From Bacillota bacterium (lineage in GTDB: Bacteria; Bacillota; Clostridia; Acetivibrionales; DSM-1351): a stretch of 64,000 nt of DNA. The DNA is taken from NCBI GenBank assembly GCA_023439045.1, contig JAEXOY010000045.1:62001-126000 (forward strand), in the 5' to 3' direction. The translations under genes were made by a program, and so were the position numbers. The notes under the pieces are model-generated. The model was not told the DNA's origin and searched no databases. It saw nothing but the letters and a program-made list of their open reading frames with translations. Positions 33,235 through 42,726 of this stretch are shown here, piece by piece (position 1 is the first letter of the stretch; each line of letters starts with the position of its first letter).

Positions 33235-34083
33235 ATGGAGAAAAATATAAAGAAATATTTTGGCATATTTGTATTACCCACACTAATCGCCTTTATTATT
33301 GCATTTATAGTGCCTTTTTTTATGGGTCTATACCTTTCTTTTACAAAATTTACTACTATATCAAATAGCGAGTGGGTTGGATTTGATAACTATATAAAAG
33401 CTTTTGAGGAAGGTTCAAACTTCTTGGGAGCTCTGCTATTTACATCCAAATTCACTGTAGTAGCAGTAATCTCAGTTAACCTTATAGCTTTTACAATTGC
33501 AATGCTTCTTACAAAAGGTATTAAGGGAACAAATTTATTCAGAACTGTATTTTTCATGCCAAACCTTATTGGTGGTATCGTATTGGGTTATATCTGGCAA
33601 TTGATTATCAATGGTGTTCTTATTAATACACTTGGTGTTGATATCACCTTTGATGCAAAATACGGCTTCTGGGGTTTAGTAGTATTGATGAACTGGCAGA
33701 TGATTGGTTATATGATGATAATCTACATTGCTGGTATTCAAAACATACCTGAGGAATTGATGGAAGCAGCAAAAATTGATGGTGCAACAAAGCCGCAGAT
33801 ACTTCGTCATGTAACACTCCCAATGGTTATGCCATCAATCACAATTTGTACCTTTTTAACGCTGACAAACTCATTTAAGCTATTTGACCAAAACTTTGCA
33901 CTAACTGCAGGTGCACCAGGCGACGCCTCATCAATGCTTGCACTCGACATATACAAGACCTTCTATGGTCGTGTTGGTTATGAGGGCGTAGGTCAAGCTA
34001 AGGCAGTAATGTTCTTCCTTATGATAGCAGTTATTGCATTTATTCAGCTATATTTTACTCGTAACAAGGAGGTAGAGCAATAA
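33235..34083 (+). CDS. ABC sugar transporter permease, MalF type
   Basis: A 282-residue inner-membrane permease with six helices. The EAA loop is EELMEAAKIDGATKPQILRHVTLPMVMP (~180-207), which docks the ATPase. The ATG at 33235 (MEKNIKKYFG) follows AGAGAGG by seven bases; an earlier ATG would run through the upstream hairpin. It overlaps the next gene by 1 bp (TAATG). Together with the second permease it forms the channel of the oligosaccharide importer. Confidence 0.9.
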   Translation: MEKNIKKYFGIFVLPTLIAFIIAFIVPFFMGLYLSFTKFTTISNSEWVGFDNYIKAFEEGSNFLGALLFTSKFTVVAVISVNLIAFTIAMLLTKGIKGTNLFRTVFFMPNLIGGIVLGYIWQLIINGVLINTLGVDITFDAKYGFWGLVVLMNWQMIGYMMIIYIAGIQNIPEELMEAAKIDGATKPQILRHVTLPMVMPSITICTFLTLTNSFKLFDQNFALTAGAPGDASSMLALDIYKTFYGRVGYEGVGQAKAVMFFLMIAVIAFIQLYFTRNKEVEQ

Positions 34084-34916
34084 TGACAAAACCTAAATTA
34101 TTTAATAAAGTTGTAGTAGCTATAATGATAGTTCTTGCATTCGTATTTTTAGCTCCGATATGTATTGTTCTATTGAACTCCTTTAAAGGTCAGTTCTATA
34201 TATCGGACCAACCGTTTCAGCTGCCTACAGCCGAGACCTTTGTTGGCCTTAAGAACTACATTACAGGAATAGATAAGACATCCTTTATAAGTGCTTTTGG
34301 ATACTCTTTGGGTATTACTGTTCCTTCTGTAGCGGCAATAGTTTTATTCACATCTATGACAGCTTGGTATATTGTACGTGTAAAAAGTTCATTTACTAAA
34401 CTTCTTTATTACACAATAATAGCAAGCATGATTGTACCATTTCAGATGGTAATGTTTACAATGTCAAAGGTTGCAAACGTATTGAGTCTTGATAATCCAG
34501 TTGGAATAATAGTGTTATACCTTGGTTTCGGTGCAGGTTTATCAGTATTCATGTTTTCAGGCTTTGTAAAGAGTGTCCCTCTTGAAATTGAAGAAGCAGC
34601 TACAATAGACGGCTGCAACCCTCTCCAACTATACTTTGGAGTTGTCTTCCCGGTATTGAAGCCTATATCAATAACAGTTTCAATACTAAATGCAATGTGG
34701 ATATGGAATGACTACCTCTTGCCAGCATTGGTAATAGGAACAAACTATAAAACAATCCCTGTAGCAGTGCAGTATCTTCAGGGTGGTTATGGTTCAAGGG
34801 ATATGGGTGCCCTAATGGCAATGCTTATTCTTGCTATTATTCCTATAGTAGTATTTTACTTGTTTGCTCAGAAACACATCATAAAAGGTGTTGTCGCAGG
34901 AGCAGTTAAAGGGTAA
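34083..34916 (+). CDS. ABC sugar transporter permease, MalG type
   Basis: A 277-residue permease with six helices and the EAA motif PLEIEEAATIDGCNPLQLYFGVVFPVLKP (~165-193). The C-terminus ends GVVAGAVKG, the typical MalG-type tail. It is translationally coupled to the preceding permease and followed 32 bp later by the LacI regulator gene. Confidence 0.9.
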   Translation: MTKPKLFNKVVVAIMIVLAFVFLAPICIVLLNSFKGQFYISDQPFQLPTAETFVGLKNYITGIDKTSFISAFGYSLGITVPSVAAIVLFTSMTAWYIVRVKSSFTKLLYYTIIASMIVPFQMVMFTMSKVANVLSLDNPVGIIVLYLGFGAGLSVFMFSGFVKSVPLEIEEAATIDGCNPLQLYFGVVFPVLKPISITVSILNAMWIWNDYLLPALVIGTNYKTIPVAVQYLQGGYGSRDMGALMAMLILAIIPIVVFYLFAQKHIIKGVVAGAVKG

Positions 34917-34948
34917 AATATACTCATGTAAAAAGGGGGAAATCAGGC

Positions 34949-35962
34949 ATGAGTAATGTTACAATTAAAGATATTGCAAGAGAGGCAGGATTCGCCATAA
35001 GTACGGTATCTAGAGCTCTCAATAATCATCCTGATGTCAGCGAAGAGACCAAAAAAAGAGTACAGGAAGTCGTTGACGCCTACAACTTTGTACCAAACAA
35101 CAATGCAAAAAAGCTTAAACAGCAAACTACTACTGTAATTGCAATTATTATAAAAGGAACATTTAATACAATGTTTGCATCAATTGTTGAGCAAATGCAG
35201 CACAGAATTACTCATTACGGCTTCCACTCGGAGTCTTATTACTTGGAGGAATGGGAAGACGAAGTTAGATTTGCCATTCAAATCTCTACCGAGAGGAAAC
35301 CAGTTGCAATTGTATTTTTGGGTGGTAATATTGAAAGCTTTAAGGCAAGCTTTAATAGTATTACCATACCATCTGTGCTTGTCACAACACCTGCTTCAGA
35401 GCTAGACTTTACTAACCTTTCAAGCGTTTGTACCGATGATGTTCTAGGCGCTTATCGTGCTGTTGAGTACTTGGTCCAAAATGGTCATAGGAAAATCGGA
35501 GTAATTGGAGGCAGCTTGGAAAGTTCATTTACTAGCAGACAGAGATATACGGGCTGTGCTAACTATTTTAGAGAAAACGGTATTGTGTTTGATACAAGTA
35601 AACAATACCGCCCTGCAAGATTCTCTTTTTCAGATGCATATGATGCTATGAAATCATTAATAGATAGCTGCCCCGATATCACTGCTGTATTTGCTATGAG
35701 TGATGTTATGGCCATGGGTGCAATTAGAGCACTCAATGATTTAGGTAAAAAAGTTCCTGAAGATATTTCTCTTATAGGCTATGATGGCATCGAACCCTCA
35801 CAGTACTATACCCCTAGACTTGCTTCTATCAAACAGGAGCAGGATCAGATTGCAAAGAGCAGTGTAGATATTCTTATATCCTGCATTAGAAAAAAATCTG
35901 ATGCAGTTCACCAAATTATTCCCTTTCAACTTATTGAAGGGGAAAGCGTCAAGAAAATATAA
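34949..35962 (+). CDS. LacI-family transcriptional regulator
   Basis: A 337-residue regulator with N-terminal HTH TIKDIAREAGFAISTVSRALNNHPDVSEETKKRV and hinge, then a periplasmic-binding-like sensor domain (VIAIIIKG, HRKIGVIGGSLESSFTSRQRY, TAVFAMSDVMAMGAIRAL). It lies within the alpha-glucan uptake operon and probably binds the operators at 31636-31668, responding to a maltodextrin or glucose derivative. SD AAGGGGG. It is 15 bp from malQ. Confidence 0.9.
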   Translation: MSNVTIKDIAREAGFAISTVSRALNNHPDVSEETKKRVQEVVDAYNFVPNNNAKKLKQQTTTVIAIIIKGTFNTMFASIVEQMQHRITHYGFHSESYYLEEWEDEVRFAIQISTERKPVAIVFLGGNIESFKASFNSITIPSVLVTTPASELDFTNLSSVCTDDVLGAYRAVEYLVQNGHRKIGVIGGSLESSFTSRQRYTGCANYFRENGIVFDTSKQYRPARFSFSDAYDAMKSLIDSCPDITAVFAMSDVMAMGAIRALNDLGKKVPEDISLIGYDGIEPSQYYTPRLASIKQEQDQIAKSSVDILISCIRKKSDAVHQIIPFQLIEGESVKKI

Positions 35963-35977
35963 TTTAGGATTAATAAT

Positions 35978-37474
35978 ATGATAACTAACAAACAATCCCC
36001 TATGGAAAGAGGGGCTGGTATACTGCTGCCTATTAGCAGTCTGCCATCCCCCTATGGTATAGGCTCTTTTGGCGACCATGCATATGAATTTGTAGATTTT
36101 CTTAAAAGGTCAGGACAGAAATACTGGCAGGTTCTTCCCCTAGGACCAACCAGCTATGGTGATAGTCCCTACCAAAGCTTTTCTGCCTTTGCAGGAAACC
36201 CTTACTTTATAGATTTAGATATTTTAATTAGTGAAGGACTGCTTACACAATCAGAAGTTAGCTCTGTAAATTGGGTTACTGGTAGTCAGATAGATTATGC
36301 GCAGCTTTTTGATGAACGTTTAAAGCTGCTAAGAGTGGCATTTAAGAGAAGCAAACATGAAGCTCATGCTTCATACCGTACTTTTTGTGATAATAATTCT
36401 TTCTGGCTACAGCATTACAGTAGCTATATGGCTATTAAAACTCATTTTGGACATAAATCATGGCAATGCTGGCCCGAAGATATAAGATTCAGGCAGATAG
36501 ACGCTGTAGAAAAATACAACGCACTACTCTCTAACGATATTAATTTCTGGAGTTTCTGTCAGTATAAATTCTTTGAGCAGTGGTTGAAGCTTAAGGCCTA
36601 TGCCAATGAAAACGGTATTGAAATAATTGGAGATATACCAATTTATGTTGCCATGGATAGCTCTGATGTTTGGGTAAACTATGAATTATTTGACCTAGAT
36701 AATGAAAGGCGACCAAGGCACGTTGCAGGAGTTCCTCCTGATATGTTCTCCGCTACTGGTCAGCTATGGGGTAACCCCATCTATGATTGGGATCGTATGG
36801 AGCAAGACGGATTTTCCTGGTGGAAGGAGAGAATGAAGCTGTGTGCACAGCTTTATGACGTAATCAGAATTGACCACTTTATTGGTATAGTAAACTTCTA
36901 CAGGATTTCCTCAAAGGATAATACCGCTATGAATGGCTGCTGGATACAGGGTCCTGGAGAAAAGCTATTGGCTGCCATTAACAGTGCTATAGGAAACAAA
37001 AAGATTATAGCAGAGGACCTTGGAGTTGTGACTCCTGAAGTTATTGCTTTGCTTGAGAAATCCGGCTATCCAGGTATGAAGCTTATGGAGCTAGGGTTTG
37101 AGGGTGATGCAAGCGATGAGAGTCTTCCCTGTCACTTCCATAAAAACTGTGTTGTATATGGCGGGACACATGATAATGAAACTCTAGTAGGGTATTTTTC
37201 TCAACAAGACGAGAAGGTATTGGAGTTTGCACGCAATTATCTAGATGTAGCATGTAACAGTGCTATACCATGGGCGATAATTAAGGCTGGATATCAAAGT
37301 GCAGCTAACACTGTGATTTTTCAGCTGCAGGATTTACTTGGACTGGATAATTCAGCTCGTATTAATACACCATCAACATTAGGTGGTAACTGGCTCTGGA
37401 GGCTGATACCTGGTCAGATAACGGCTAGCTTAGAGCACAGTCTTAAAAGATTAACCGAGCTTTATTGCAGATAA
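35978..37474 (+). CDS. malQ: 4-alpha-glucanotransferase (amylomaltase)
   Basis: A 498-residue GH77 disproportionating enzyme that transfers alpha-1,4-glucan chains, releasing glucose and longer dextrins. Motifs are GIGSFGDHAYEFVDFL and YWQVLPLGPTSYGDSPYQS (~20-65), IGDIPIYVAMDSSDVW (~210), RIDHFIG with the catalytic Asp (~290), EDLG (~340) and YGGTHDNETL (~390). It lies at the end of the ABC importer-LacI operon, so imported maltodextrins are processed inside the cell. Length normal. Confidence 0.95.
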   Translation: MITNKQSPMERGAGILLPISSLPSPYGIGSFGDHAYEFVDFLKRSGQKYWQVLPLGPTSYGDSPYQSFSAFAGNPYFIDLDILISEGLLTQSEVSSVNWVTGSQIDYAQLFDERLKLLRVAFKRSKHEAHASYRTFCDNNSFWLQHYSSYMAIKTHFGHKSWQCWPEDIRFRQIDAVEKYNALLSNDINFWSFCQYKFFEQWLKLKAYANENGIEIIGDIPIYVAMDSSDVWVNYELFDLDNERRPRHVAGVPPDMFSATGQLWGNPIYDWDRMEQDGFSWWKERMKLCAQLYDVIRIDHFIGIVNFYRISSKDNTAMNGCWIQGPGEKLLAAINSAIGNKKIIAEDLGVVTPEVIALLEKSGYPGMKLMELGFEGDASDESLPCHFHKNCVVYGGTHDNETLVGYFSQQDEKVLEFARNYLDVACNSAIPWAIIKAGYQSAANTVIFQLQDLLGLDNSARINTPSTLGGNWLWRLIPGQITASLEHSLKRLTELYCR

Positions 37475-37504
37475 ATTGTGATTATGAATGATTGAAATTC
37501 CCAA

Positions 37505-37536
37505 GGCAGCTGGAGTAATTCCTGCTGCCTATTCTT
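37505..37536 (+). terminator. Terminator after malQ
   Basis: GGCAGCTGG and CCTGCTGCC (37505-37513, 37521-37529; one internal mismatch) then TATTCTTT. It ends the alpha-glucan operon, 30 bp after the malQ stop. Confidence 0.65.
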
Positions 37537-37544
37537 TAATCCCA

Positions 37545-38318
37545 CTAATGCAGGGTCCTCTTTGACTTGAAAACCATTACAAAGGTTAGTATTCCCGCAA
37601 TTGCGCACATGAATATATATGACTGTATCATGGGCACGAAATCATATGCCTTTCCAATCCAAACCCCATAAAAATCTCTACTAAAATATGTTGTTGGTAA
37701 TAAATTTGATATAACCTGCATACTTCTTGGTAATTTATCTGTTGAGATGCCCATCATACCACTAAATATCATCATTCCAAAGTAAATCAACATAGAGATC
37801 ATATAAGTAAGGCCAAACTTTTTTACAAGATTTGCTATAGCATGAGCAAGAATGAACAAAATAGCTGCAAAAATACACAAACATATAAAATAGGTAATTG
37901 CCCCTGATATAACGAACTCCTTAATGCCAAGTAAAATATAACCTACTACAAAAAAAATTACAAAGGCAATCGTCATATAAATAAATTCTGCAATTAGCCG
38001 ATTGATAATAGTAAACTTTTCACTAAATCCAAAAAGCTTCATTCTAAGAGGAATATCCTTTTCTATATCCTGGGATAAGGTGGATGAGTAACCCATGAGA
38101 ATAGTAGCCATTGGTATAATAGTTCCAAACCCAAGAAAAATTGATGTGGAAAGCTCACCTAAGTAGGTAGTGCTAGAAATGTCACTTGCCATTGCCTTAA
38201 TAATGATAATGCTCATTAGTATAGGGAAGGCTATGCCAAAAATATGGACAAATGGGTTTCCTGCAACATTTCTCAACTCATACTGTACCATTTTTAAAGA
38301 AACTTTATTTTTATCCAT
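37545..38318 (-). CDS. ABC-2 type transporter permease
   Basis: A 257-residue membrane subunit with about six helices, a long N-terminal cytoplasmic segment (KVSLKMVQYELRNVAGNPFVHIFGIAFP), and a C-terminal FKSKRTLH. The pattern FSGMMGISTDKLPRSMQVISNLLPTTYFSRDFYGVW (~185-220) is typical of ABC-2 exporters of lantibiotic- or drug-resistance type. It overlaps the ATPase gene by 8 bp. Probably exports a peptide or drug sensed by the two-component system upstream; the substrate is unknown. Confidence 0.82.
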   Translation of the reverse strand: MDKNKVSLKMVQYELRNVAGNPFVHIFGIAFPILMSIIIIKAMASDISSTTYLGELSTSIFLGFGTIIPMATILMGYSSTLSQDIEKDIPLRMKLFGFSEKFTIINRLIAEFIYMTIAFVIFFVVGYILLGIKEFVISGAITYFICLCIFAAILFILAHAIANLVKKFGLTYMISMLIYFGMMIFSGMMGISTDKLPRSMQVISNLLPTTYFSRDFYGVWIGKAYDFVPMIQSYIFMCAIAGILTFVMVFKSKRTLH

Positions 38319-39195
38319 TTTCAGTTCCCCCTACCCTTATGTTGTGCTTCTTTGAATTGATAAAAACCATTTCTATGTCGTTATTACTTCGTTTGTAATT
38401 GATATTATTAACAACTAGTACATTCGTGATTTTTGACTCAGTTTCTTGGGTATCACAAGCCAGTGCAATTATGTGTTTTGGTGCTATTAGTCTTTTAAAC
38501 TCCTTAGTTAATTGCTCATTTGTTTCATTATTTTCAATTAGGATAATGGCTCTCCCGAAATATTTTTTGAATAGCTCTTCCTTACTCCCAAAGTCGAGAA
38601 CCTGTCCTTGCTCAATAATTAATAGTTTATTTGTTAATTTCTCCAGTTCCTCATAGTAATGCGATACAACACACAGACTTGCCTCTTTGTCTTTATACCA
38701 GTCAACTAGCTTTTCAACAAGCTTTTGGCGTGTCTCAAAGTCCAACCCAGACGTTACTTCATCATAAAAAGTAAGTGGTGCCTCCTGCATCATAACGAGG
38801 ATTATAGTGAAGCGTTGCTTTTGTCCCCCCGAAAGCACCTTAAATTTCTTGTTAAGGCACTGCTCAAATTCAAAATAAGCAATAAGCTTCTGCAACTTTT
38901 CATTATTCTTTATCCTTGTCTGTAGAATAGCCTCCATAATGTGCTTAACAGCCATGCTACTGGTATACTCATTAAATTGCATATGTACTGCCATATCGTC
39001 TGGAGTAATCTCACTATCAATGGAACCCGTATAGTTTACAATCCCCAAAATGCTTTTTATCAAAGTGGTTTTGCCCGCTCCATTAGAACCGATAATGCCT
39101 ATGCGGTCTCCTTTTTCAATTGTAATAGGTGTTGTGATATCAAGGGCTTTCTTATTACCATACTGGACAGCTAATTTATTTATCTTTAACAACAT
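38311..39195 (-). CDS. ABC transporter ATP-binding protein
   Basis: A 294-residue ATPase. Walker A GSNGAGKTT (~36-44), Q-loop, signature LSGGQKQR (~123), Walker B LTFYDEVTSGLD (~138) and switch His in VVSHYYEEL (~173). A ~80-residue C-terminal extension follows, as in BcrA/NatA-type drug or peptide exporters. SD AAAGGAGG. It follows the sensor kinase gene by 68 bp and forms the exporter with the ABC-2 permease. Confidence 0.9.
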   Translation of the reverse strand: MLLKINKLAVQYGNKKALDITTPITIEKGDRIGIIGSNGAGKTTLIKSILGIVNYTGSIDSEITPDDMAVHMQFNEYTSSMAVKHIMEAILQTRIKNNEKLQKLIAYFEFEQCLNKKFKVLSGGQKQRFTIILVMMQEAPLTFYDEVTSGLDFETRQKLVEKLVDWYKDKEASLCVVSHYYEELEKLTNKLLIIEQGQVLDFGSKEELFKKYFGRAIILIENNETNEQLTKEFKRLIAPKHIIALACDTQETESKITNVLVVNNINYKRSNNDIEMVFINSKKHNIRVGGTENG

Positions 39196-39263
39196 AGTTT
39201 TACCTCCTTTAAGCAGATAATATCAAAGCTGTATGAATGCTGAATGAAGATTTTGTGTAGATA

Positions 39264-40865
39264 TTAACTTTCTTTAGCCTGCTCAAAAATTATTCTACTG
39301 AGCACCCCATCCTCTGCGTTACAAATCTCTACCCTTGCCCCTAAGATGTTTGCATAATATGCGACTATATATAATCCTAGTCCGTGCCCCTTTTTGCTTC
39401 CACTAACAAATGGTTCAAAAATGTTAGGCATTAAGTCCTCTTCAATATGAGCACCTGTATTATGAATTTCTATTTGGTTTGGTTTTGTAGTAATAGTAAT
39501 AGTTGACCCGTTTTTGCTATGCATAATGGCATTGGTAATAATATTATCAAGAACCTTCATAGCAATGCCTTCATCAGTAACTGCAAAGCTATTGTCCATA
39601 AGGTTTTTCACCAATTCGTGATTTCCTTCATCTATTGAGATTTGATAATGAGATAATTGTTTTTCTACAAGCTTATTTAAATCAACTTGCTCAAGAAAAA
39701 TGTTCTCCCCTCTGTTGCTTAGTTGCAATACATCCTCAATGATTTTTCTCATTGTTAATAGCTGCTTTTTAATCTCAGGCAAATATTCTTCGGTATTTTG
39801 GTACTTCCCAACCTTGTTTATCATACTCTCAATTAACAAGAGTGCTGCAGAGATAGGTGTTTTAAGCTGATGCGAGGATGCTCGTAAAAAGAACTCCTGT
39901 CGTTTGTTCTGCTCTTCTAACTCCAAGTTTTTATTTTCTAGCGCCTTATAATTGTCTTCAATCTCTTCATATAGTCCATTTAACGTTTTTACCAGAGCTG
40001 CAATTTCATCATTTCCTTTTGGCTTAAGCGCTTTATTGGTAAATTTCCCACTCTGCTTTATGGCTTCTGTGTGTCTTACCAAATTAATAATAGGCTCTAC
40101 CATGCCTTTAGAATATAGATAAGAAACCACCAAGGCAAACAGTATAATAACAGTTACAAACATTGGTAATGATCCCATTACAATCGGTATGATTTCATTC
40201 ATCTGTGGAGTCATTGCAGGTAAATATGATACCACCACACGATCATTGTTAAAAGTGAAGCCTATATAATTTACATATTGATTTTCACCATCCTTTGTGC
40301 TTACCTCGATGATATATGTATCACTGGATAAATACTTTACTTTTGTTTCTCCCTCTCTAAATTGCTCAAAATAATCTGTGTTGGTATTTGTCGTTAGTGT
40401 TAACGGTATATTTGTTAAATTAGCTTCTTTCAAAAAGTCTTCCTTCCATTGCAACGCCTTTTGTTTAAACTCCTCTTCTAATACTGCCTGATTTAATTGT
40501 TTATTACTTTCCTTCAATAAGTCTACTTTCAACTTAGTAAATGACTTAATATCACGTATAAGGCTTCGCATGCCATCAGTTGTAGGTAATACTTCTGTCT
40601 GGAAGGTGGTTCCGGTTACAGTAAAGGCTTCGTCAGAAAAAGGAATATCAATTGTCATACAGCTAAGGTTTTTAACAGAAACATTTTTATATGAGCCATC
40701 CTTTAGGTATCCCCTATGCTGAGCTACTATAGCGTTATAATTTTCACTGGACATGAAAGAAACATAAAGAGATGGGAGCATAAATACAAAGTATCCGATA
40801 ACTAATACCGTAAGAGTAATTGCAACAATACCCGTATAGAGGAAATTTTTATGAGCAAGTTTCAT
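39264..40865 (-). CDS. Sensor histidine kinase with large extracellular domain
   Basis: A 533-residue membrane kinase. There is one N-terminal helix (~10-32), an extracellular domain of ~190 residues, a second helix (~228-250), a HAMP-like segment with VEPIINLVRHTEAI, then a coiled-coil, H-box SSHQLKTPISAAL (~343), N-box-like DNIITNAIMHS, and the GSKKGHGLGLYIV glycine box. It is coupled by TAATG overlap to the regulator gene. It likely senses an envelope stress or peptide and controls the adjacent ABC exporter. Confidence 0.88.
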   Translation of the reverse strand: MKLAHKNFLYTGIVAITLTVLVIGYFVFMLPSLYVSFMSSENYNAIVAQHRGYLKDGSYKNVSVKNLSCMTIDIPFSDEAFTVTGTTFQTEVLPTTDGMRSLIRDIKSFTKLKVDLLKESNKQLNQAVLEEEFKQKALQWKEDFLKEANLTNIPLTLTTNTNTDYFEQFREGETKVKYLSSDTYIIEVSTKDGENQYVNYIGFTFNNDRVVVSYLPAMTPQMNEIIPIVMGSLPMFVTVIILFALVVSYLYSKGMVEPIINLVRHTEAIKQSGKFTNKALKPKGNDEIAALVKTLNGLYEEIEDNYKALENKNLELEEQNKRQEFFLRASSHQLKTPISAALLLIESMINKVGKYQNTEEYLPEIKKQLLTMRKIIEDVLQLSNRGENIFLEQVDLNKLVEKQLSHYQISIDEGNHELVKNLMDNSFAVTDEGIAMKVLDNIITNAIMHSKNGSTITITTKPNQIEIHNTGAHIEEDLMPNIFEPFVSGSKKGHGLGLYIVAYYANILGARVEICNAEDGVLSRIIFEQAKES

Positions 40866-41545
40866 TAATACCCCTCCTTGTCAAACTGATATCCGACACC
40901 TATTACAGTCTTAACACAGGATACAGGTAGCTTCTTTCTAAGATTCTTGATATGTGCGTCAATAATACGATCATTTCCAATATAATCTTCATTGTAAATA
41001 CGGAGTATTAGCTGTTCTCTTGTAAAGACACGCTTTGGCTCTTTATGCAATGTCTGCAGTAGTAGGTATTCGCTTAAAGTTAGTGGTAATGCCACCCCAT
41101 TGTAATATGCACAGTAGGATTCCTCCTCAAAAACAAGTCCTTGAGCTATATGTAAGACACTACTATTCTGTTTTGTACGCCGCAGAACAGTCTCCATTCT
41201 TTTTAATAGTATAATGGGTGACACTGGTTTTATTACATAATCATCCGCATAGCGATTAAAAGCATTTACCTGAGTTATCTCATCCGATAACGCTGTAAGC
41301 ATTATTGTAGCCATATTAGGATAGTTATTCTTTATGTAGCTTAATACCTCAAGTCCACTAGCACCAGGTACCATTATATCCAAAATTGCAATATCAAAGG
41401 CCTGCTTACCAAGCAATAGAATAGCATCATCCCCGTTATCTGTTTCAGTTACACAGTAATTGGATACCTCCATATACTCCTTCAAAACCTCTCTGATAGT
41501 TGGTTCATCTTCAAGGAACAAGACATTATATTGTTGTTTTTGCAC
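40865..41545 (-). CDS. OmpR/PhoB-family response regulator
   Basis: A 226-residue regulator. The receiver domain has LEDE near residue 11, phospho-acceptor in AILDIMVPG (~56), MLTALSDE and KPVSP. The C-terminal winged helix (~130-226) includes LTLSEYLLLQTLHKEPKRVFTREQL and RIIDAHIKNLRKKL. It starts at GTG with GAGAGGG upstream and is the first gene of a four-gene regulator-kinase-exporter operon. Confidence 0.92.
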   Translation of the reverse strand: MQKQQYNVLFLEDEPTIREVLKEYMEVSNYCVTETDNGDDAILLLGKQAFDIAILDIMVPGASGLEVLSYIKNNYPNMATIMLTALSDEITQVNAFNRYADDYVIKPVSPIILLKRMETVLRRTKQNSSVLHIAQGLVFEEESYCAYYNGVALPLTLSEYLLLQTLHKEPKRVFTREQLILRIYNEDYIGNDRIIDAHIKNLRKKLPVSCVKTVIGVGYQFDKEGY

Positions 41546-41628
41546 TACCTTAACCCTCTCGCCATTACATTATTTTACATATATTATAGCATTCTCGTTT
41601 GAATTTGGTATGAAGATTAATATAGAAA

Positions 41629-41702
41629 GAGCCACAGATTCACATATATGCCCAAAGCTTCCCTCTTTGGAATTTGGGATAATATAATATGATCTATGGC
41701 TC
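41629..41702 (-). terminator. Long hairpin ending the GH31/UROD-like operon
   Basis: On the minus strand GAGCCATAGAT pairs with ATCTGTGGCTC (one G-U) and, inside, CCCAAA with TTTGGG. The total span is about 74 bases, starting five bases after the stop of the gene at 41708. The T-run is short (TTTCTATATT), so it may serve as terminator or stabiliser. Confidence 0.55.
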
Positions 41703-41707
41703 AAGTT

Positions 41708-42700
41708 TTATTGATTCTGTACACAATTTAAAAATGCTAGAATATTCTCTGTAGGAATATCTTCAGGCATTGAGTGCGTAGGTGCTACAATGTAACCTCC
41801 GTTTTTTCCTAATACAGATATAAGTCTTCTTGTCTCAGCTTCTACCTCATGTGGTGTTGCATATGGTAATAGCTGTTGGGTGCTTATTCCGCCATAGAAT
41901 GTAATGCTTTCCCCATATAAATCTTTCATTTTCTCAACATCATAGATTTCTGGCTGAAAAGTATTATATGCATCTAGACCAAGCTCAATTAAATCGGGAA
42001 AAATCTGGCTTATATCCCCGCATGAATGCTGGCAAACATACATCCCGTATTGCTTAACACGGTCATACATTATTTTAAGCCTTGGCTTTAGATATTTACG
42101 CCATAATTCCGGACCCATAATAAGTCCCTTTTGTTGTCCCCAATCATCACCGAAGAAAACACAGTCTATATCATATTGTGCTACTATGTCTACTACTGCA
42201 AGATTATATTCTACAATACGATCAAGAAGCTCATTGACAAAATCTTCATTTATTTTAAAATCTATTAGTAGCTCTGGCATTGATCTAAGCGTCCAGGCTC
42301 TCTCAAATAAAGAAAATCCTATTATATACATTCTGAATTTATCTCTTTTACTTTGAAGTCTTTCGCACTTTTCACGTATTAATTTTTCATCAGGAATAGG
42401 GAAAACATAATCCCCAAATTCTGCCTCAGATAGTATATACTGTTGTACAATTCCAAAATCCCCTCGCTGTTCTCTAGACCAAACTACTCCAAACATATCT
42501 CTAAACTTAGAATCAGATAGTATAGTAAAACTTTCATTTCTCTCTTGTGCAAGGTGAGAGCCTGTTTTATCATAGAAATTTTCATCCATAAAATAGTCTT
42601 TTAATCTTTCGTTCACCTCATCTGTAAGGTCTAAATTATAGGGAATTATATCTGTTTCTTTGTGATTTAACGCCATTATGACTCTCTCTCTCGGTGTCAT
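41708..42700 (-). CDS. Uroporphyrinogen decarboxylase/MtaA-superfamily protein 1
   Basis: A 330-residue predicted TIM barrel of the UROD/methyltransferase-A superfamily. MTPRERVIMALNHKETDIIPYNLDLT is the usual start. DCVFFGDDWGQQKGLIMGPELWRKYLKPRLK (~175-210), CQHSCGDISQIFPDLIELGLDAYNTFQPE (~220-250) and GGISTQQLLPYATPHEVE follow. The HSC pair matches the HxC zinc motif of MtaA-type methyltransferases; the C-terminal position where these enzymes have Cys reads APTHSMPEDIPTEN here. It is not a haem-pathway HemE, given length, motifs and sugar context. It is the last gene of the operon; function unknown. Confidence 0.75.
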   Translation of the reverse strand: MTPRERVIMALNHKETDIIPYNLDLTDEVNERLKDYFMDENFYDKTGSHLAQERNESFTILSDSKFRDMFGVVWSREQRGDFGIVQQYILSEAEFGDYVFPIPDEKLIREKCERLQSKRDKFRMYIIGFSLFERAWTLRSMPELLIDFKINEDFVNELLDRIVEYNLAVVDIVAQYDIDCVFFGDDWGQQKGLIMGPELWRKYLKPRLKIMYDRVKQYGMYVCQHSCGDISQIFPDLIELGLDAYNTFQPEIYDVEKMKDLYGESITFYGGISTQQLLPYATPHEVEAETRRLISVLGKNGGYIVAPTHSMPEDIPTENILAFLNCVQNQ

Positions 42701-42726
42701 ATGTATCCTCCTTTCTTGGAAACTTA

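Noticed and set aside
41708..42700. HemE (haem-pathway uroporphyrinogen decarboxylase)
   Set aside because: There are three dissimilar paralogues in a sugar operon, with HxC-type motifs and no haem genes nearby; they fit the broader UROD/MtaA superfamily better.
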